64,000 nucleotides of DNA from Lapillicoccus jejuensis (GCF_006715055.1 NZ_VFMN01000001.1:1488001-1552000); one strand, 5' to 3'. Positions 49,368 to 58,371 are shown, counted from the stretch's first letter. Program-made: numbers and translations. Notes: generated by a model not told the origin, from the sequence alone.

Positions 49368-52157
49368 TCACGCGCCCCAGGCGGTGAAGGCGGCGGCGGT
49401 CGCGGCGTCCAGGGGGTCGTCGCGACACGCGCGCCGTACGTCGCGCAGCGCGGCGGCGGGCCCGGCTCCGGCGGCGACGGCCGCGTGGAGCCGGGCCATC
49501 ACCGTCACCGTCGCCCCGTCGTTGACCTCGGCCACGCCCGCGACGACGGTGCGGGTGCCGAGCCCGAGCAGCGTCGTGACGAGACCGAGCGCCTCACCGG
49601 CACCGACGGCGGTGACGCCCCCGCTCTCGCAGGCGGACAGGACGAGCTCGGTCGGGGCGCGGCGCAGCCTCTGCAGGTCGTGGACGTGCAGCGGCCCGTC
49701 GGCGAGGTCGAGCGCGGAGAACAGGGGGGCGTCGCGGCGCAGCCGACCGTGCGCGGCGACGTGGGCCAGCCGGGCGCCGTCGAGCGCGGCGAGCGTCGCC
49801 TCGACCGTGGCGCCGGGGCCGGCGAGGGCGGTCGCCCCGGCGTGCACCCGCTCGACGAGGGTGGCCTCGCGCAGCTGGGTGCTCAGCCCGGGTCCGGTGA
49901 CGAGGACCGTCGGTCCCGGCTCGTCGGGCCGCCGCCGGGCGCGGTCCCACGCGGCCAGCGACGGGCACACCGCGACCTCGCGGTCGCCGAGGGCCGGCAG
50001 CAGCGACCACGGCACGCTGAGCAGCCGCGCGGGGGGCACGACCAGCACCCGCTCTCCGCCCGGGTCCACCGCGCCGAGCACGGCGGCCTGCAGCCGGGCA
50101 CCCACGGCGACGGGGTCGACCCGGCGACCGTGCGCCGCCCGCCGCAGCGCGAACGCGGCGGCCGACGTCGCGGCGAGCGCCTCGTCGAGGGGGCCGACGG
50201 TCCGACGCCGCCAGCGACCGCCCTGCCGGGTGACCAGGTGCAGGGTCCCGTCGACCTCGACGAGGTGCAGGAGGGCGACGTCGTGCTCGGCCAGCGCGGC
50301 GAGGGCCCGGTCGGTGCCGTCCGCGTCCGGGGTGGCCGCGCCGCGCAGGCGCCGGTGGTGACGCCGTACGGCGCCCTCCAGCCGCGCCTGCTCGCGCCGC
50401 AGGACCACCGCCTCCCCCTCGTCGGCGGCGCCCAGCCGCCGGGTGACGTCGCGCAGCGCGGCCGCGTCGGCGGCGAGGGCGGGGTCCGCGGGCGGGGCCG
50501 CCGCTCCGGTGAGCGCGGTGGCGCGCCACCGCTCGGCCCAGCGCAGCAGCTCCAGGGGACGACCGTGGGCGAGGGCGTCGGCGGCGCCGAGCCGGGCCAG
50601 CTCCTCGCCCCGGCCGGCGGCGAGGGCGCGCAGCTCGAGGTCGCCGAGCGTCGCGCGGTGCTCGTCGACGGCGGCGAGCCCGCGGCGCACCGCGTGCCGC
50701 AGCCCCCGCCGGTCCCCCTCCTCGCGGGCCAGCAGCGCGGCGGCCAGCCAGCCGGCCGCGCGGGGCAGCGGTGCTCCGCTGCGACGGGTGAGCGCGGCGG
50801 CGAGCAGGGCCGCCCGGGCGTCGGCGGGGCGGGCGGCGCGGGTCGCCGCCCGCGCCTGCAGGAGGCGGGCGTCGGCCTCGCCGGGCAGCCCGGCGGCCCG
50901 GAGCCGCACGGCGACGTCACCGGCGTCGGCGGCGACCCGTGCCCACCGGGCCGCGGACGTCCCGGCCCGCAGCAGCGCCTCGTCGGCCTCGAGCCGCAGC
51001 AGGTCCGCGCGGGCGACGGCCCCGGTCCGGCCGCGGGCGGTGAGCCGGCGCGCCGCGTCACCCGCCCGCCGTCGGGCGGTCGCCGGGTCGCCGACGGCGA
51101 GGGCGGCGCGGGCGGCGAGCAGCAGGGCGTCGGGCCGGACCGGGCTGCTGGCGGGCAGCGCGGCGAGCAGCGCGTCCGCGGCGTCCACCGCCTCCCGGCT
51201 CAGCCCGGCGACGAGGAGGACCTCGGCGCGGTCGAGCGCGACCTCGGGCGGGTCCTCGCCGAGCGCGCGGTAGCGGGCCGCGACCTCGTCGAGGAGGGCG
51301 AGCGCGCCGGGCAGGTCGCCGGCGACGAGGGCGGCGTACCCGCGGTTGAGCACGGCCGCGGCGGCCTCGAGCTGCTGGCCGAGGTCGTCGAGGAGGGCCT
51401 GCGCGGCGCGGGCGTCGCGGCCCGCGCGCTCGTGCTCGCCCAGGGTGAGCCGGACCGCGGCGGCGAGGTTGCGCGCCCGGGCCTCCCACAGCCGGTCGCC
51501 GAGGGTGGCGCTCCCCGCGGCGGCGGCGTCGAGGTCGGCCACCGCCTCGCGGGAGCGCCCCGTCTCGTGGCGCACGAAGCCGCGGCGCAGCAGCAGCCGG
51601 GGCCGGCCGGCGGGCGGGGTGAGCCGCTCCGCCTCGGCGAGCACCCGCAGGGCGGTTGCCGGGCGCCCGGCCGCGGCGAGGGCGGCGCCGTACGTCGCGA
51701 GGACGTCGCCCTCCCGCGCGGACCCCCGGGGGCCGCCGACCCTGCGGGCCGCCCGTCGCGCGGCCCGCAGCTCGGTGAGCGCGGCGGGGTGGTCGCCGCG
51801 CTCGCGCAGGACGATCCCGGCGGCCTGGTGGGCGACGGAGGCGTCGTACGGGCTCGGGGTCGCGGCGAGCAGGTCGCGGGCCCTTGTCAGCGCCCGGGCG
51901 GGCTGGGACAGTGCGAGCGGCAGCAGCGTCTCGGCGAGGTCGGCGGGCTCGGGCCCGTGCTCGTGGGCCGGTATCAGCGGCGGCGTCGCGGCCTCCGTGT
52001 CGATGTCATCACCCCCGGGTGCCGCTGGTGTGAGGAGGTCGGTCGTGTCGCAGGCCCATGGTCGCAGTCCGCAGGGTCCGGCGGGAGGGGACGGTGGCGG
52101 TGATGGTGGTGACGGCTGGGACCCCGACTCCCGGGAGGCGCGCCTGACCCGCGCCAC
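49368..52157 (-). CDS. TPR-CHAT protein (caspase-like peptidase domain)
   Basis: The ORF gives 929 residues from GTG 52157, the only standard in-frame start found, but it overlaps the 5' end of the divergent protease gene by 113 bp. The N-terminal 45 residues may therefore be untranslated. Residues 70-620 are Ala/Leu/Arg-rich helical repeats (TPR-like). The CHAT domain occupies about 640-929. The His is in HVAAHGRLRRD (about 803) and the Cys in LVLSACESGG (about 844), so the dyad is intact. CHAT domains are caspase-like proteases often switched on by partner signals. It converges on the hypothetical gene at 48808. Confidence 0.87.
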   Translation of the reverse strand: MARVRRASRESGSQPSPPSPPPSPPAGPCGLRPWACDTTDLLTPAAPGGDDIDTEAATPPLIPAHEHGPEPADLAETLLPLALSQPARALTRARDLLAATPSPYDASVAHQAAGIVLRERGDHPAALTELRAARRAARRVGGPRGSAREGDVLATYGAALAAAGRPATALRVLAEAERLTPPAGRPRLLLRRGFVRHETGRSREAVADLDAAAAGSATLGDRLWEARARNLAAAVRLTLGEHERAGRDARAAQALLDDLGQQLEAAAAVLNRGYAALVAGDLPGALALLDEVAARYRALGEDPPEVALDRAEVLLVAGLSREAVDAADALLAALPASSPVRPDALLLAARAALAVGDPATARRRAGDAARRLTARGRTGAVARADLLRLEADEALLRAGTSAARWARVAADAGDVAVRLRAAGLPGEADARLLQARAATRAARPADARAALLAAALTRRSGAPLPRAAGWLAAALLAREEGDRRGLRHAVRRGLAAVDEHRATLGDLELRALAAGRGEELARLGAADALAHGRPLELLRWAERWRATALTGAAAPPADPALAADAAALRDVTRRLGAADEGEAVVLRREQARLEGAVRRHHRRLRGAATPDADGTDRALAALAEHDVALLHLVEVDGTLHLVTRQGGRWRRRTVGPLDEALAATSAAAFALRRAAHGRRVDPVAVGARLQAAVLGAVDPGGERVLVVPPARLLSVPWSLLPALGDREVAVCPSLAAWDRARRRPDEPGPTVLVTGPGLSTQLREATLVERVHAGATALAGPGATVEATLAALDGARLAHVAAHGRLRRDAPLFSALDLADGPLHVHDLQRLRRAPTELVLSACESGGVTAVGAGEALGLVTTLLGLGTRTVVAGVAEVNDGATVTVMARLHAAVAAGAGPAAALRDVRRACRDDPLDAATAAAFTAWGA

Positions 52158-53403
52158 CCAGGTGCGCGAGCTGGTCGACGCGTTCGCCGCGGTGGGCGTC
52201 GACGTCGGCGTGGGCGGGGAGGACGGCGACGCGGGCGACCGGTTCGACGAGATGGCGTTCCTCTACGCGCGCGGTGCGGTGCTCACCCGGGACGCCGACG
52301 TGGCGCGGGTGCGGCGCGCGCTGGGGCTCGACGAGCGGCCGCCGGCCAAGGACGACGGGGACGAGCGGGCGCGCCGGCGACGGCCGGGGCGGGGCCGAGA
52401 GCGGGCCGGGTCGAGCGCGGGGCTGACCCGGATCGAGCTGGACGGCCGCGACACGCTCGAGGCGGTGGCCGAGCTGGACCGGGTCCTCGGACCGGGGGTG
52501 GCGACGCCGGACCACGTGCTCCACGTGTGCCCCAAGGGGTACGCCTGCCCGGCGACCGAGCCGGTCCCGAGCGACGGCCCGGCCGACCCGGCCCCGCGCG
52601 ACCCCGCGCTGGGGACGGGGGTGCGGGTCGTCGTCGTCGACACCGGGCTGGTCGGCGAGCTCGCGCAGAAGGTGGACGTGCTCGCCGGGGTGACCGGCGA
52701 CGAGGAGGACGCGAGCGCCGTCGGGCGCTACCGCGGCCACGGCTCCTTCATCGCCGGGATCGTCAAGGCGATGGCGCCGGCCGCGGAGGTCGACGTCGAG
52801 GCGATGCTCTGGGTGGGCGGGGGGATCCTCGAGTCCGACCTCGCGCCGGCCCTCGGGCGGGCCCTGGAGTCGGTGCCCGACGTCATCAGCCTGTCGGCCG
52901 GGGCGACGACCCGGCACGGGCACCCGCTGCTCGCGCTCGAGGCGTTCTGGGAGCACGGGCTGCGGCACGTCAAGGGCACGGTGCTCGTCTGCGCGGCGGG
53001 CAACAACGGCGACCGCGGGCCGTTCTGGCCGGCGACCTCCCCGTGGTCGGTGGCCGTCGGCGCGCTCGAGCCGGACGGGTCGCGGGCGCCGTACTCGAAC
53101 CACGGGTCGTGGGTCGACGTGTGGGCCCGCGGCTCGGACCTCGTCGCGCCGTACCCCGTCGGCGCCTACACCTACGCGTGGCCGCCGCACGTCGGCGAGA
53201 CCGCGTCGTTCGGGTCGGGGTGGGCGAGCTGGTCGGGCACGTCGTTCGCGACCCCGCTCGTCGCCGGCCTCGTCGCGGCCCGCGCCTCGTGGTCCGGGGA
53301 GTCCGCGCGCGTCGCCGCCCGGTCCCTCGTGCGCGCCGCCCGCGCCCACGCGACGCCGTACGTCGGCGCCGTGCTCGAGCCCGGCATGGCCGACGCTCCC
53401 TGA
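52045..53403 (+). CDS. S8-family (subtilisin-like) serine peptidase, apparently intracellular
   Basis: The 452-residue product starts at GTG 52045, with AGGAGG six bases upstream (52033-52038). The triad is intact: Asp in VVVVDTGLVG (about 198), His in YRGHGSFIAGI (about 231) and Ser in SGTSFATPLVAG (about 398), with the oxyanion Asn in CAAGNNGD (about 318). There is no signal peptide or membrane helix, so it is probably cytoplasmic and not a mycosin. The first 110 residues are a pro- or regulatory region. It is divergent from, and overlaps, the CHAT gene, implying shared control. Confidence 0.9.
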   Translation: MSQAHGRSPQGPAGGDGGGDGGDGWDPDSREARLTRATQVRELVDAFAAVGVDVGVGGEDGDAGDRFDEMAFLYARGAVLTRDADVARVRRALGLDERPPAKDDGDERARRRRPGRGRERAGSSAGLTRIELDGRDTLEAVAELDRVLGPGVATPDHVLHVCPKGYACPATEPVPSDGPADPAPRDPALGTGVRVVVVDTGLVGELAQKVDVLAGVTGDEEDASAVGRYRGHGSFIAGIVKAMAPAAEVDVEAMLWVGGGILESDLAPALGRALESVPDVISLSAGATTRHGHPLLALEAFWEHGLRHVKGTVLVCAAGNNGDRGPFWPATSPWSVAVGALEPDGSRAPYSNHGSWVDVWARGSDLVAPYPVGAYTYAWPPHVGETASFGSGWASWSGTSFATPLVAGLVAARASWSGESARVAARSLVRAARAHATPYVGAVLEPGMADAP

Positions 53404-53424
53404 CCCCCGCCGCGGCTGTGTCGC

Positions 53425-53498
53425 CCGGCTGTCAATGGCCGCCACTCAGGCCCGAATATCTGGTCATACCGGACAGGTCTGGGGTGATTGACAGCCGG
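53425..53498. repeat. 74-bp palindrome-ended repeat, copy A
   Basis: Arms CCGGCTGTCAAT (53425-53436) and ATTGACAGCCGG (53487-53498) are perfect inverted repeats. It lies 5 bp beyond the stop of the DUF559 gene. Copy B, of identical length and orientation, lies 60 bp before that gene's start. The inner CAGGCCCG and CCGGACA blocks are shared. Confidence 0.85.
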
Positions 53499-53503
53499 CC
53501 GGT

Positions 53504-54421
53504 TCAGGCCGCCCGGACGTCGCGCCGCGGCGGAGCCGCGACCTCGCGCCCGGCCCGGGTCGCCAGCCACCCCTCGACCGCCCACCGAACCCAGTCGGGG
53601 TGGTGCATGACGTCCTCCCACGTGAAGCGCAGCACCGACCACCCGTGCAGGGTCAGCTCGGTGTAGCGGTGGCAGTCGCGCACGAGGTCCTTGCGGGTGC
53701 GGTGGAAGGCGAACCCCTCCGCCTCGAGGGCCAGCCGGAGTCGCTCGTCCCCCAGGTCGACCCGCGCCCAGAGCCCGGACCCCGTGACCCGCAGCTGCGG
53801 TGTCACGTGCAACCCCGGCACGTCGAGGACGATGGCCCGCAGGACAGACTCGAACGGGTTCGCCGCGAGGTGGCTCGCGGCCCACGCCACCCGCCGGACC
53901 TGCACCGACCCCGGCCCTCGTTGCCGGTCCGCCGTCGCGCGGAGCTCGGCCGGGGTGACGTCACCCTCGCGCAGCGCGGAGTCGGCCACGGCGAGCGCCT
54001 CGTCGAAGGGCAGTCGCCGCGCGCAGTCGAGGACCGTCCGCAGGGGCGTGGTCACCCCGTCGCGGACCTCCCCGCGCGCGAGGTCGGCGTAGACCAGGAC
54101 CGCGCCCTTGCGCGCCGCGGCGTCGGGGTGGCGGTGCCGGGCGACCGTCACCCACGCCTGCTCGGTCGGGGTCTTCACCGCCCACCCGTGCGCGAGCGCG
54201 GCGCTGAGGTGCGAGAGCGTCCCGCCCAGCCGGTGCGCCTCGCGTCGGTGGGCCTCGGTGAGCGGGAGGGCGTACCGGCCACGGGCCACCCGCAGCACGA
54301 CCCCGTCGCGGACCGCGTTCTCGACGGCCCGAGCCGACACCGCGCGCCTCAGCTGCCGCCGCGTCGCGCACCCGCCGAGCCGGGTCAGCTCGGTGACGAC
54401 GCGGGCGGGGTCGGCGGGCAC
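53504..54421 (-). CDS. AbiEi-like/DUF559 domain protein (Vsr-like nuclease fold)
   Basis: The 305-residue product starts at GTG 54421. The N-terminus (residues 5-45: TRRQLRRAVSARAVENAVRD) resembles the winged-helix of AbiEi-type antitoxins. The C-terminal DUF559 region near 225-285 has LALEAEGFAFHR, DCHRYTEL and GWSVLRFTWEDV, related to Vsr-like endonuclease folds. No toxin partner is adjacent. The gene is flanked exactly by two 74-bp repeats, suggesting it was acquired or mobilised as a unit. Such proteins are common in actinobacteria, and their role is not settled. Confidence 0.83.
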   Translation of the reverse strand: MPADPARVVTELTRLGGCATRRQLRRAVSARAVENAVRDGVVLRVARGRYALPLTEAHRREAHRLGGTLSHLSAALAHGWAVKTPTEQAWVTVARHRHPDAAARKGAVLVYADLARGEVRDGVTTPLRTVLDCARRLPFDEALAVADSALREGDVTPAELRATADRQRGPGSVQVRRVAWAASHLAANPFESVLRAIVLDVPGLHVTPQLRVTGSGLWARVDLGDERLRLALEAEGFAFHRTRKDLVRDCHRYTELTLHGWSVLRFTWEDVMHHPDWVRWAVEGWLATRAGREVAAPPRRDVRAA

Positions 54422-54481
54422 GCCACCAGGGTGGCGCGGCGGGGCGCCGTACGGCGTCGGTCGTCCACAGGCCCGGGTCGG

Positions 54482-54555
54482 CCGGCTGTCAAGCACGCGG
54501 AAAGCAGGCCCGGAACCAGGAGGAACCGGACACGGACGGGGCCATTGACAGCCGG
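54482..54555. repeat. 74-bp palindrome-ended repeat, copy B
   Basis: Arms CCGGCTGTCAA (54482-54492) and TTGACAGCCGG (54545-54555) are inverted repeats. The whole is 74 bp, as in copy A, with CCGGACA at the same offset (45-51). It is 60 bp upstream of the DUF559 gene and 86 bp upstream of the SGNH hydrolase gene. Confidence 0.85.
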
Positions 54556-54640
54556 CCGGCACGGGCGCGCTCGCCGAGATGCGCGGACGCCGACCCGGGA
54601 CGAGGATGTGCGCGCCCCGTCCCCTCGCGAGGAGTCGCCG

Positions 54641-55867
54641 ATGCCTCCCACCCGACGCCGTACGGCGCCCGTCCTCGGGCTCCTCGCCCTGCTGGCCGCG
54701 CTCGTCACCCCCGTCCTCGCCGCGCCGGCCGCCCGCGCCGACGGCCCCGGCGCCGGCAGCCCGTGGGTGGTCACCCTCGGCGACAGCTTCATCTCTGGCG
54801 AGGCGGGACGCTGGGCCGGCAGCTCGAACGCGAGCTCCACCCGCGCCGACGCGCTCGGCCCGACCGCCTACTTCGACAACGCCACTCACACCGCCGAGAC
54901 CACCCCGCGCTGCCACCGCAGCGCCAGCGCCGAGGCCTACATCGGCGCCGGCGTCCAGGGACTCGACCTCGCCTGCTCGGGCGCGACGACCTCGACGTCC
55001 ACCGCCAGCGACGGCTCGTTCAAGCCCGGTCTCGACTTCGCCGACGACGGCGCGGGCCACGTCGGCCAGGCCAAGACCCTGCAGACCTTCGCCGCGTCGC
55101 ACGACGTCAAGCTCGTCGTCGTCTCCATCGGGGGTAACGACTTCGGCTTCGCCTCGATCATCCAGCAGTGCGTCACCGACTTCCTCACCTCGCCGTCGTG
55201 GTGGCCCGACTACTGTCGCGACGACGCGTCGGTCACGGCCCACTTCACGGCGGCCAACGTCGCCGCCGTCCGAGCCGCCGTCGCCGGCGCCCTGCGCAAC
55301 GTCCGGACCGCGATGCGCGGTGCCGGGTACGGCGACGCGCAGTGGCGCCTGCTCGTGCAGACCTACCCGTCCCCGCTGCCGTCCTCGGGCGGCAACCGCT
55401 ACAGCCAGAGCGGGTACACCCGGCAGTCGACCGGCGGTTGCGGCTTCTGGGACGCCGACCTCACGTGGGCCAACGGCACCGCGCTGACGACGATCGACGC
55501 CACCGTCCGCGGCGCCCTCGCCGACTCCGGCGTCACCAACTCGGCTCTGCTGGAGCTCGCGCACACCCTCGACGGACGACGGCTGTGCGAGAGGGGCGTC
55601 GGGCTCTACGAGGAGGTCGGCCTCGCGTCGTGGCAGTCTCCCGGCGCGGTCGACCGCACCGAGTGGGTCAACCAGATCCGCACCGTCTCGACCGTCACCG
55701 GCCCGTACTACGTGCAGGAGTCGCTGCACCCCAACTACTGGGCCCAGCTCGGCTACCGCTCCTGCCTGCGCCAGGCCTGGAACGGCGGCGCGGTCCGCGG
55801 CGGCACCTGCACCCGGACCGGCTCCGGCCTGACGAGTCTCGGCGAGCCGGTGATGACCCTCCAGTAG
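54641..55867 (+). CDS. Secreted SGNH/GDSL-family hydrolase
   Basis: It is a predicted esterase or lipase-like hydrolase exported by Sec. The 408-residue product starts at ATG 54641 behind GAGGAG. The signal peptide (VLGLLALLAALVTPVLA, then AAPAARA) ends near residue 33. Block I GDSFISGEAG places the nucleophile Ser near 47. Block III is SIGGNDFGF near 163, and the catalytic His lies in ESLHPNYWAQ near 361. Six or more cysteines suggest disulfides. No partner gene is obvious. Substrate is unknown. Confidence 0.92.
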   Translation: MPPTRRRTAPVLGLLALLAALVTPVLAAPAARADGPGAGSPWVVTLGDSFISGEAGRWAGSSNASSTRADALGPTAYFDNATHTAETTPRCHRSASAEAYIGAGVQGLDLACSGATTSTSTASDGSFKPGLDFADDGAGHVGQAKTLQTFAASHDVKLVVVSIGGNDFGFASIIQQCVTDFLTSPSWWPDYCRDDASVTAHFTAANVAAVRAAVAGALRNVRTAMRGAGYGDAQWRLLVQTYPSPLPSSGGNRYSQSGYTRQSTGGCGFWDADLTWANGTALTTIDATVRGALADSGVTNSALLELAHTLDGRRLCERGVGLYEEVGLASWQSPGAVDRTEWVNQIRTVSTVTGPYYVQESLHPNYWAQLGYRSCLRQAWNGGAVRGGTCTRTGSGLTSLGEPVMTLQ

Positions 55868-55883
55868 CGTCCTGGGAAGTGTC

Positions 55884-56465
55884 TTATCCGGGAGGGGTGG
55901 CGAGGTAGGGGACGACGTACGGGCCCCAGGCCCACGCCTGGACGACGGTCAGGGCGAGGAAGACCCCCGCCGGGACCGTGACCCGGACCCACAACGGGGT
56001 CCTGCGGGGCGCGACGGAGAGCGCGGCCAGGACGACGCAGGCGACCAGGAGCGGTGCGCCGACCGCCCACTGCTGGGGGGTGCGGGGCCAGCAGTCGGCG
56101 TACACGCACCGACGGTCGGGCCCGCTGAACTCGAAGTCGGTCGCCCAGGGTGCCCAGAAGGCCCACCACAGGCAGGTCCACACCGCGACGACGAGCGGCC
56201 CGGGGTCGACGCGCAAGGCCCGTCGCGAGGTGGTCAGGACCATCCCCACCGCGACCACCAGGGCCGTGAGGAGCCACGGCCCGCCCGGGCCCGCCCGGAC
56301 CGGGAGCACGTCGGGCAGCGTGATCGGCAGCGTGGGGAGCCCGGCGCTGCCGGCGCCGACCCAGTAGGCGGCCCCGAGCGTGATGAGGGCCGACGCCACC
56401 CACCGCACGCCGGTGACCCCCGTCCGGAGGCGGCCCCTCCATGCGGCCGTGGCAGGGGCGTTCAC
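55884..56465 (-). CDS. Hypothetical membrane protein
   Basis: The 193-residue product starts at GTG 56465 (MNAPATAAWRGRLRTG). Four hydrophobic segments are visible near residues 22-40, 62-82, 90-110 and 130-150, with a final one near 165-185. A loop with two cysteines (RRCVYADCWPRTPQQW) lies near 118-133. I do not recognise the family. It converges on the SGNH gene with 16 bp between stops and lies upstream of the ino1 terminator. Confidence 0.75.
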   Translation of the reverse strand: MNAPATAAWRGRLRTGVTGVRWVASALITLGAAYWVGAGSAGLPTLPITLPDVLPVRAGPGGPWLLTALVVAVGMVLTTSRRALRVDPGPLVVAVWTCLWWAFWAPWATDFEFSGPDRRCVYADCWPRTPQQWAVGAPLLVACVVLAALSVAPRRTPLWVRVTVPAGVFLALTVVQAWAWGPYVVPYLATPPG

Positions 56466-56516
56466 GCAGGAGACCGTAGGGCACCGCGACGGGCCGGCGT
56501 CCGTACGACGCCCCGA

Positions 56517-56544
56517 GGCCGCGCACCCGGGTGGGTGCGCGGCC
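56517..56544 (-). terminator. Terminator hairpin after ino1
   Basis: Arms GGCCGCGCACCC (56517-56528) and GGGTGCGCGGCC (56533-56544) flank a 4-nt loop, 26 bp beyond the ino1 stop on the minus strand. Confidence 0.75.
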
Positions 56545-56570
56545 CCGTACGGCGTGCTGGGGTCAGCGGG

Positions 56571-57662
56571 TCAGCGCTGCTCCTCGCCGGCGATGAAGGC
56601 CTCGAGCTTGGCGCGGCCGACCTCGTCGGGACGCTGCTCCGGCGGGGACTTCATCAGGTAGGCCGCCGCGGAGAGCAGCGGGCCACCGATGCCGCGGTCC
56701 TTGGCGATCTTCGCCGCGCGGATGGCGTCGATGATGATGCCGGCCGAGTTCGGGGAGTCCCAGACCTCGAGCTTGTACTCGAGGTTGAGCGGGACGTCGC
56801 CGAACGCACGACCCTCGAGGCGGACGTAGGCCCATTTGCGGTCGTCGAGCCAGGCGACGTAGTCGCTCGGGCCGATGTGGACGTTGCGGTCCTCCTTCTT
56901 GCCGGCGAGGGCGCCGGTGAGGTTGGAGGTGACCGCCTGCGTCTTGGAGATCTTCTTGGACTCCAGGCGCTCGCGCTCGAGCATGTTCTTGAAGTCCATG
57001 TTGCCGCCGACGTTGAGCTGGTACGTGCGGTCGAGCTGGACGCCGCGGTCCTCGAAGAGCTTGGCCATGACGCGGTGCGTGATCGTCGCGCCGACCTGGC
57101 TCTTGATGTCGTCACCGATGATCGGCACGCCGGCGGCCTCGAACTTCGCGGCCCACTCCGGGTCGGAGGCGATGAAGACCGGCAGGGCGTTGACGAAGGC
57201 GACGCCCGCGTCGATCGCGCACTGCGCGTAGAACTTGTCGGCCTCCTCGGAGCCCACCGGCAGGTAGGAGACGAGGACGTCGGCCTGGGTGTCCTTGAGC
57301 GCCTGGACGACGTCGACCGGCTCGGCGCCGGACTCGTCGATCGTCAGGCGGTAGTACTTGCCGAGGCCGTCGAGGGTGTGGCCGCGCTGGACGGTGACCC
57401 CGGTGGTGGGGACGTCGCAGATCTTGATCGTGTTGTTCTCGCTGGCGTTGATCGCCTCCGAGAGGTCCTTGCCGACCTTCTTGTCGTCGACGTCGAACGC
57501 GGCGACGAACTCCACGTCGCTGACGTGGTAGTCGCCGAAGCGGACGTGCATGAGGCCGGGGACGGTGCCGGAGGCGTCCGCGTCCCGGTAGTAGTGGACA
57601 CCCTGCACCAGCGAGCTGGCGCAGTTGCCGACGCCGACGATGGCGACGCGCACGGAACCCAT
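56571..57662 (-). CDS. ino1: Inositol-3-phosphate synthase
   Basis: It converts glucose 6-phosphate to 1L-myo-inositol 1-phosphate with NAD, feeding phosphatidylinositol and mycothiol synthesis. The 363-residue product starts at ATG 57662 behind AAGGAGAG. The Rossmann motif [14 protein letters not shown] is near residues 10-23. The conserved [14 protein letters not shown] block is near 133, and the [12 protein letters not shown] segment near 184. The length fits actinobacterial enzymes. The PadR regulator lies 42 bp upstream on the same strand and probably controls it. Confidence 0.96.
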   Translation of the reverse strand: MGSVRVAIVGVGNCASSLVQGVHYYRDADASGTVPGLMHVRFGDYHVSDVEFVAAFDVDDKKVGKDLSEAINASENNTIKICDVPTTGVTVQRGHTLDGLGKYYRLTIDESGAEPVDVVQALKDTQADVLVSYLPVGSEEADKFYAQCAIDAGVAFVNALPVFIASDPEWAAKFEAAGVPIIGDDIKSQVGATITHRVMAKLFEDRGVQLDRTYQLNVGGNMDFKNMLERERLESKKISKTQAVTSNLTGALAGKKEDRNVHIGPSDYVAWLDDRKWAYVRLEGRAFGDVPLNLEYKLEVWDSPNSAGIIIDAIRAAKIAKDRGIGGPLLSAAAYLMKSPPEQRPDEVGRAKLEAFIAGEEQR

Positions 57663-57704
57663 GGGTCTCTCCTTGTGTTGGGGGGCTGTTCGGGGTCTTG
57701 CGGT

Positions 57705-58283
57705 TCAGGTGGTCGGGGGGCCGGCCTCGGCCGGCCGGGCGCGCTCGGCGGAGATGAGCTCCTCGAGCCAGCGCACCTCGCTCGCCGTGCGCTCCTCGCC
57801 GTGCTCGGCGAGCGCGGAGGTCCACGCGTCGGCGCGCTCGCGGTTGCGCGCGGACGCGGTCCGGATCAGCTCGAGGCGCTCCTCGAGCCGGGAGCGCCGG
57901 CCCTCGAGGATGCGCAGCCGCACCTCGGCGGTGGTCCGCGCGAAGAAGGCGAGGTGGACGTCGAACCCGTCGTCGTCCCAGGTGCTCGGGCCGGCGTCGG
58001 CGACGAGGGTCTGGAAGCGCTCCTTGCCCTCGGCGGTCAGCTCGTAGACGACCCGGGCCCGGCGGCTGCCGGCCTCACCGGACTCGCCCGCGACCTCGGC
58101 GACGAGACCCTGGGCCAGCAGCCCGCGCAGGCACGGGTAGAGCGAGCCGTAGGACAGCGCCCGGAACGCGCCGAGCGCGCTGCCGAGTCGCTTGCGCAGC
58201 TCGTAGCCGTGCATCGGCGCCTCGTGCAGCAGCCCGAGGACGGCGAACTCGAGCAGGTCGGCGCGGCGGGTGGTGCGGGGCAC
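57705..58283 (-). CDS. PadR-family transcriptional regulator
   Basis: The 192-residue product starts at GTG 58283 (VPRTTRRADLLEFAVLG) behind GAGGAGG; a longer start at 58340 is less likely. The N-terminal winged helix has LLEFAVLGLLHEAPMHGYEL near residues 9-28 and YGSLYPCLRGLLAQGLV near 45-61. A C-terminal helical dimerisation part follows. The gene precedes ino1, as in mycobacteria. A 21-bp palindrome at 58372-58392 is a likely operator. Ligand is unknown. Confidence 0.92.
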   Translation of the reverse strand: MPRTTRRADLLEFAVLGLLHEAPMHGYELRKRLGSALGAFRALSYGSLYPCLRGLLAQGLVAEVAGESGEAGSRRARVVYELTAEGKERFQTLVADAGPSTWDDDGFDVHLAFFARTTAEVRLRILEGRRSRLEERLELIRTASARNRERADAWTSALAEHGEERTASEVRWLEELISAERARPAEAGPPTT

Positions 58284-58334
58284 GGCGTCCTCCTCGGGTA
58301 TCGGCGCGGCGTGGTGGGCGGCCCGGGTTCGATA

Positions 58335-58355
58335 TGACAAACTCGGGCTTTGTCA
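58335..58355 (-). promoter_or_regulatory. Inverted repeat upstream of the PadR gene
   Basis: TGACAAA (58335-58341) and TTTGTCA (58349-58355) are inverted around a 7-bp spacer, about 50-70 bp before the PadR start. It may be part of the promoter or a second regulator site. Confidence 0.5.
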
Positions 58356-58371
58356 GGTCACCGTACACGAC

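Noticed and set aside
52045..53403. Subtilisin considered as a mycosin (MycP) of the type VII-like locus
   Set aside because: It has no signal peptide and no C-terminal membrane helix, both standard in mycosins, and it is separated by a terminator and the sigma/CHAT genes.
53504..54421. DUF559 gene as a complete insertion sequence
   Set aside because: No transposase motif is present, and the flanking 74-bp repeats are direct copies of a palindrome, not IS terminal inverted repeats with a target duplication that I could see.
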